Below are positions 60,564 to 64,000 of a DNA stretch of 64,000 nucleotides, piece by piece. Position 1 is the first letter of the stretch, and each line of letters starts with the position of its first letter. Made by a program: the position numbers and the translations under genes. The notes under the pieces are model-generated. The model saw only the letters and a list, made by a program, of their open reading frames with translations. It had not been told where the DNA came from and made no database searches. This DNA is from Glaciecola siphonariae. Lineage in GTDB: Bacteria > Pseudomonadota > Gammaproteobacteria > Enterobacterales > Alteromonadaceae. The stretch lies in NCBI RefSeq assembly GCF_042652645.1, contig NZ_JBHSGU010000001.1, positions 124,001 to 188,000 of the forward strand. Reading direction: 5' to 3'.

Positions 60564-62240
60564 ATGCGACAAACTTCGCGGGTTTCTCAGCTCACAGCCT
60601 TTTCATTTTCTCTTTGCGCTGCGCTTGTGCTTGCAATAACAATGGGCTCAGTCAAACTGGCTTTCGCAGACGCACCAGCAAAGGATTCGGCAAACCAAGC
60701 GACAACTAAAATTATTGACATGTCGGCCCATGCACTGGCTGCCAAAATTGCTACTCAAGAGATAAGGGCAGAGCAAGCAGTAGAGGCTTATTTGGCGCGC
60801 ATTGAAGCGCTCGACCGACAAGGACCTCGTATTCAAGCGGTGCTAAACATAAATGCACAGGCGCTAAACATTGCCAAAGAGCGAGACAAGCAAGTTAAAG
60901 CCGGCAACATTGTTGGGCCGCTACACGGCGTGCCCGTGCTGGTAAAAGACAATGTAGAAACCAGCACAATGCCAACCACTGCCGGCAGTCTTGCCCTCAT
61001 TAACAACAACACCGGGCGCGATGCGCCTATTATTGCTCGCTTAAAAGAGGCCGGCGCCATCATATTAGGCAAAACCAATTTATCGGAATGGGCAAATTTT
61101 AGAGACGGCGATTCGGTATCAGGCTGGAGCGCAGTGGGCGGTCAAACCCGTAACCCACATAGTTTAGATCGCACGCCTTGTGGTTCATCGTCGGGCACAG
61201 GCGCGGCCATTGCTGCCCAGTATGCGCCTTTAGGGATTGGTACCGAAACTAACGGCAGTATTATTTGCCCAACGGCGATGAACGGCATTGTGGGTGTTAA
61301 GCCCAGCGTTGGCCTGCTGTCGCGCACGCACATTGTGCCCATTTCAGTGACGCAAGATACCGCTGGCCCCATGACTCGCTCGGTTAAAGACGCGGCCATT
61401 ATGCTCAGCGTAATGGCAGGAACCGACCCGCGAGACTCCGCAACCGCCGATGCTGACCGCTATAAAAAAGACTATGCCGCAGAACTTGAGCAGCCAATTA
61501 AAGGCAAGCGAATAGGCGTGTTCCGTGCCGTTCAGTCAGAACACCCTGAGATCATTGCCGCCTTTGATGAAGCTATTGCCGCACTAGTCGCGCAAGGTGT
61601 TGAGGTAGTGGATATTGAAGAATTTGAAACGCCAGACGAGTTTTGGGGAAAAGCTCTTCAGGTATTGTTAATTGAGTTTAAGCACGAACTAAACGCCTAC
61701 CTTGCCAATGCGGCGCCTGAAGTGACAAGCAAAAACCTAGCAGACCTCATTGCATTTAATGCCCAGTCTGACCGAGAGCTTGCTATTTTTGGCCAATCTT
61801 TGTTTGTAGATGCCCAGGCCACAGAGGGCTATAACGAAGAGTATCAAGAGGCGCTCGCTTTTTTACGAGAGGCAACACAAGCCAAGGGCATCGATAAACT
61901 GCTTAGCGACTATAAAGTGGAAGCAATCATGATGCCTTCACAAACACCTGCATTTTTAATTGACCCTGTTTACGGAGACAGCTTTGCAGGCGGGTTTGCA
62001 GGAGCCGGATGGATGGCAGCAATCGCCGGATACCCACAAGTGTCGGTACCTATGGGCACGATGCGCGGTTTGCCTATTAATTTGAGCTTTATGGGAAAAA
62101 AATGGGATGAAGCGTTTCTGCTTAATCTTGCATATAAGTACGAGCAAGCGAGTCAGAAGTTAACCAAGCCAGAATTGGCGCAAAGCGCAATTGAACAAAG
62201 CCACTTTAATGAGGCGATGGCTCCGTTTACGTCCCAATAG
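60564..62240 (+). CDS. Exported amidase (amidase-signature family)
   Basis: A 558-residue enzyme hydrolysing a C-N amide bond. A signal peptide (about 1-36, ending AFADA) makes it periplasmic. The Ser-cisSer-Lys triad is visible: K128 in VLVKDNVET, the cis-Ser within PCGSSSGTG (208-210), and the nucleophile S232 in ETNGSII. The usual GGSIR after the nucleophile is altered to NGSII, seen in peptide amidase-like members. AAAGGAA precedes the ATG. It is monocistronic, ending at a strong bidirectional terminator. Substrate unknown; peptide amides or N-acyl amino acids are plausible. Confidence 0.92.
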   Translation: MRQTSRVSQLTAFSFSLCAALVLAITMGSVKLAFADAPAKDSANQATTKIIDMSAHALAAKIATQEIRAEQAVEAYLARIEALDRQGPRIQAVLNINAQALNIAKERDKQVKAGNIVGPLHGVPVLVKDNVETSTMPTTAGSLALINNNTGRDAPIIARLKEAGAIILGKTNLSEWANFRDGDSVSGWSAVGGQTRNPHSLDRTPCGSSSGTGAAIAAQYAPLGIGTETNGSIICPTAMNGIVGVKPSVGLLSRTHIVPISVTQDTAGPMTRSVKDAAIMLSVMAGTDPRDSATADADRYKKDYAAELEQPIKGKRIGVFRAVQSEHPEIIAAFDEAIAALVAQGVEVVDIEEFETPDEFWGKALQVLLIEFKHELNAYLANAAPEVTSKNLADLIAFNAQSDRELAIFGQSLFVDAQATEGYNEEYQEALAFLREATQAKGIDKLLSDYKVEAIMMPSQTPAFLIDPVYGDSFAGGFAGAGWMAAIAGYPQVSVPMGTMRGLPINLSFMGKKWDEAFLLNLAYKYEQASQKLTKPELAQSAIEQSHFNEAMAPFTSQ

Positions 62241-62328
62241 GACGTGACCCATAGAAACTTGCCCGCAGAACATCGCCCATAAAACATGACCCATAGATAA
62301 TGGCCACTGAGAATATGGCCCTGCAAAC

Positions 62329-62356
62329 AAAAAGCCCGCTGACTAGCGGGCTTTTT
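62329..62356. terminator. Bidirectional terminator between amidase and HiPIP genes
   Basis: AAAGCCCGCT-GACT-AGCGGGCTTT, 10-bp stem with tetraloop (62331-62354), followed by TT on the plus strand and by TTTGTT on the minus strand. It serves both convergent genes. Confidence 0.9.
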
Positions 62357-62392
62357 AATGTTTAATTTGAGTCTAGCATTTGACTGACTTAT

Positions 62393-62683
62393 TTATGCCT
62401 TTTTCATCCAAGCAGAGCACCATCCGTCAGCGGCAACTACTTTGCCCGGGAAGATACCACAACCGCGCCACTCGGCACCGTCTTCACCCTGAATGTACAT
62501 GCAGTTTTTGCAATATGCACCTTCTACTTCTGACTTATGGGTGTATTTCAATGCGATCGCAGTTGGATCGTCCAAAGCCAGCTTCTCTTGGGCATTAGCA
62601 CGAAGCGCCACTCCACCAAGAGTCATACCAATTAAGGTGCTACCTGATAGTTTTAAAAAATCACGACGGTCAAGTTTTTTCAT
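62393..62683 (-). CDS. High-potential iron-sulfur protein (HiPIP)
   Basis: A 96-residue periplasmic electron carrier with one [4Fe-4S](3+/2+) cluster. A twin-arginine signal (RRDFLKLSGSTLIG) ends near ANA-QE (about 31/32), as expected for a cofactor-loaded export substrate. Cluster ligands: C58 and C61 (YCKNCMY), C75 (RGCGIFPG) and C89 (GWCSAW). In purple and marine bacteria HiPIP donates electrons to reaction centres or oxidases; here respiratory use is inferred. GAAGGAAG precedes the ATG, and a Fur-like site lies just upstream. Confidence 0.95.
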   Translation of the reverse strand: MKKLDRRDFLKLSGSTLIGMTLGGVALRANAQEKLALDDPTAIALKYTHKSEVEGAYCKNCMYIQGEDGAEWRGCGIFPGKVVAADGWCSAWMKKA

Positions 62684-62704
62684 AGTGCTTCCTTCATCTC
62701 TAAT

Positions 62705-62723
62705 AAAAATGATAATTATTCTT
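62705..62723 (-). promoter_or_regulatory. Fur-box-like site upstream of HiPIP
   Basis: AAAAATGATAATTATTCTT matches 14 of 19 positions of the Fur consensus GATAATGATAATCATTATC, with the central ATGATAAT-ATT intact. It is 22 to 40 nt upstream of the HiPIP start codon, where a repressor would block transcription. Confidence 0.5.
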
Positions 62724-62745
62724 TTTTAGGCTAGGCCAATACAAC

Positions 62746-62772
62746 AAAGGCCCACCGCGAGGGTGAGCCTTT
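62746..62772 (-). terminator. Hairpin after the flavin reductase/small peptide operon
   Basis: AAAGGCCCACC/GGGTGAGCCTTT, about 11 bp with one mismatch and a short loop, 138 nt beyond the last stop codon of the minus-strand operon. The following T content is low, so a weak terminator is more likely than a strong one. Confidence 0.5.
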
Positions 62773-62910
62773 GAAAATAAATCGTACGTAACTGTTTTTG
62801 TTTAGCTAATAGTTATACTTATACACTAAAGCTTTGGATTCACCAAATATGAATTAGTTCAAGGCTACTGTGTAAAGCGCCCTCACACTCCGCTCATTGT
62901 AAATCGTTTC

Positions 62911-63075
62911 TTACTCTTTCGACTGCTCATCTGGCAAACCACTGTGCTGACTAGGCTTTGTTTGCTCAGGCTCACCGTCGTCCACTGGCAATTTAATTAA
63001 TAGCCATACGATGCCGGCCACAAACGCCAGTGCAATTCCGCAGACTATTAAAAGCTGGTCTAAATTTGGGATCAT
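62911..63075 (-). CDS. 54-residue single-pass membrane peptide
   Basis: Found by reading the minus strand: a 54-codon ORF. One hydrophobic helix (about 7-29, QLLIVCGIALAFVAGIVWLLI) is followed by an acidic/polar tail (VDDGEPEQTKPSQHSGLPDE). Its ATG overlaps the TGA of the flavin reductase gene (ATGA), strong evidence for translation. No family recognised; the layout (N-out helix, cytoplasmic acidic tail) is like small regulatory membrane peptides. Confidence 0.7.
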   Translation of the reverse strand: MIPNLDQLLIVCGIALAFVAGIVWLLIKLPVDDGEPEQTKPSQHSGLPDEQSKE

Positions 63076-63722
63076 GATTGCGTCTTCCATATCGAGCGTA
63101 ATGGTTCGTCGGGTTTTGCATAGCTGTAGCGGTCAATTCGCTCAGTGCGATGATAGCTGTCTAAGCTCGATACCGCGATGGAGCCCGCTGCTTGTATATC
63201 AACATACCCGTCTTCTAAGCAATAATCTTTGTTGCTCAGCACGCCCACTATCTCGCCAATGACCAACTCTGTTTGATTTAGCTGTAGTACCTGTATTTCT
63301 CTTACCTCAACAGCAAACTTGATGTTGCTTTGTGCTACAAAAGGCGCCGCAAAATCATTGAAATATTGCTCCTCCAAGCCAGTAGCCTCAAACTCGCTTT
63401 TGTCGCTGTCGTAACGAGCGGAACACTGGTGCGCTTGCTCTACCATTGCCTCGTTTACATGGTTAATGGTGTATACGCCGCTGTCTTTAATATTTTGTAA
63501 AGTGTCTCTTACCACCGTGTGTGGCCGCATCAACATGCCAACGAGCGGCGGGTTTGCACCCACATGAAACACAGAGCTCACTAAGGCTAAGTTAGTTACG
63601 CCGTGCTCGCTCTTTGTGCCAATTAAATTTGCGCTTTTCATGCCCGACAGGCTGTTGATAAAATTTGCCCGCTCAAACTTGCCCATGCCGGCAATTTGCT
63701 CTTTAGTTACGTGTATGGTCAT
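63072..63722 (-). CDS. Flavin reductase family protein (FMN-binding split barrel)
   Basis: A 216-residue cytoplasmic flavoprotein of the DIM6/NTAB (flavin reductase-like) family. Recognisable blocks: FERANFINSLSGMKSANLIGTKS, VFHVGANPPLVGMLMRPHTVVRDTLQNI and SGVYTINHVNEAMVEQAHQCSARY. Such proteins reduce or bind FMN with NAD(P)H. GGTAAGG precedes the ATG. It lies 15 nt after the CPXCG gene and overlaps the small membrane peptide by 4 nt, so three genes form one operon. Confidence 0.9.
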   Translation of the reverse strand: MTIHVTKEQIAGMGKFERANFINSLSGMKSANLIGTKSEHGVTNLALVSSVFHVGANPPLVGMLMRPHTVVRDTLQNIKDSGVYTINHVNEAMVEQAHQCSARYDSDKSEFEATGLEEQYFNDFAAPFVAQSNIKFAVEVREIQVLQLNQTELVIGEIVGVLSNKDYCLEDGYVDIQAAGSIAVSSLDSYHRTERIDRYSYAKPDEPLRSIWKTQS

Positions 63723-63737
63723 ATGCCCTTACCCATT

Positions 63738-63929
63738 TTATTCATCGTCTCGGGTGGCAATTATTTCTAAGCCAAAGCCGTTGTCGGTAATGAGCACCTC
63801 TATTGGCGAACAACAAATTTGGCAATCCACAATTTGCTGCTGACCCACATCGTTCTCTTCATCAATTTCGATATCGTTGTAAGTCATGCAGTACGGACAC
63901 TCAAATTTTTCAGCGCGAGTAAGACTCAT
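63738..63929 (-). CDS. CPXCG-motif cysteine-rich protein
   Basis: A 63-residue protein. CPYC (11-14) and DCQICCSPI (about 35-43) form a four-Cys zinc-ribbon-like site of the CPXCG family; the rest is acidic (IEIDEENDVG). Role unknown; these small zinc-ribbon proteins are widespread in gammaproteobacteria. AAGGATG precedes the ATG. First gene of the operon with the flavin reductase. Confidence 0.92.
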   Translation of the reverse strand: MSLTRAEKFECPYCMTYNDIEIDEENDVGQQQIVDCQICCSPIEVLITDNGFGLEIIATRDDE

Positions 63930-64000
63930 AACATCCTTAAATTATTAGGTATGTAGTGATTACTGAAAAAGCTCGCCGCTGGTTTACAACATTGGGAGTA

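Overview
The window is a chromosomal segment of a marine-type gammaproteobacterium, most likely from the Alteromonadales (Alteromonadaceae-like). The evidence is conserved gammaproteobacterial neighbourhoods (ilvA/comM/ilvY-ilvC, proBA, yicC next to rph-pyrE), many exported peptidases and lipoproteins, an Aer-like receptor, HiPIP, and a bacterial delta-class carbonic anhydrase. This placement is an inference from protein resemblance. I saw no tRNA, rRNA, CRISPR array, insertion sequence or prophage.

Layout. 1-9.5 kb is core metabolism: start of ilvA, comM, ilvY divergent from ilvC, a Bcr/CflA-type MFS pump, beta-carbonic anhydrase (can) and proBA. 9.7-16.4 kb holds an exported M1 peptidase coupled to a DUF6702-like protein, a small membrane protein, and a three-gene ABC-2 exporter with an HlyD-type lipoprotein. 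16.4-22 kb is an accessory, visibly AT-richer stretch. It contains two tiny adjacent genes with double-glycine leaders, the candidate two-peptide bacteriocin, plus a small two-helix membrane protein that could be the immunity factor. It also has a LysR regulator, a MAPEG protein, an unrecognised membrane protein, a DUF3299 protein, a decayed comM-like fragment and an XRE regulator/membrane-protein pair.

22-45 kb is mostly envelope and core genes: M16 and DUF885 peptidases, a retropepsin-like protease, a putative outer-membrane barrel behind a Pho-box-like site, a saccharopine-dehydrogenase-like reductase, a UbiB-family kinase, MscS, DUF3014/DUF1285, an Aer-like receptor, an amidohydrolase, a VTT/DedA-like protein, an exported methyltransferase-like protein, tusA-pyrE-rph, an S9 peptidase and yicC. 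45-48 kb is a methyltransferase plus PLD-nuclease/SF2-helicase pair that looks defence-like or DNA-repair-like. 48.8-50.8 kb is a TonB/ECF sigma/probable anti-sigma operon. 51.5-58.5 kb is a signalling operon of an atypical HD-GYP protein followed by two tandem paralogous hybrid histidine kinases with substrate-binding-protein-like sensor regions. 58.9-64 kb carries delta-carbonic anhydrase, an amidase, HiPIP behind a Fur-like site, and a CPXCG/flavin reductase/54-residue membrane peptide operon.

The observations most worth following are the orphan double-glycine peptide pair, the methyltransferase-helicase operon, the HD-GYP protein lacking the His of its HD doublet, and two copies of a 28-nt palindromic element whose stems differ but remain perfectly paired.
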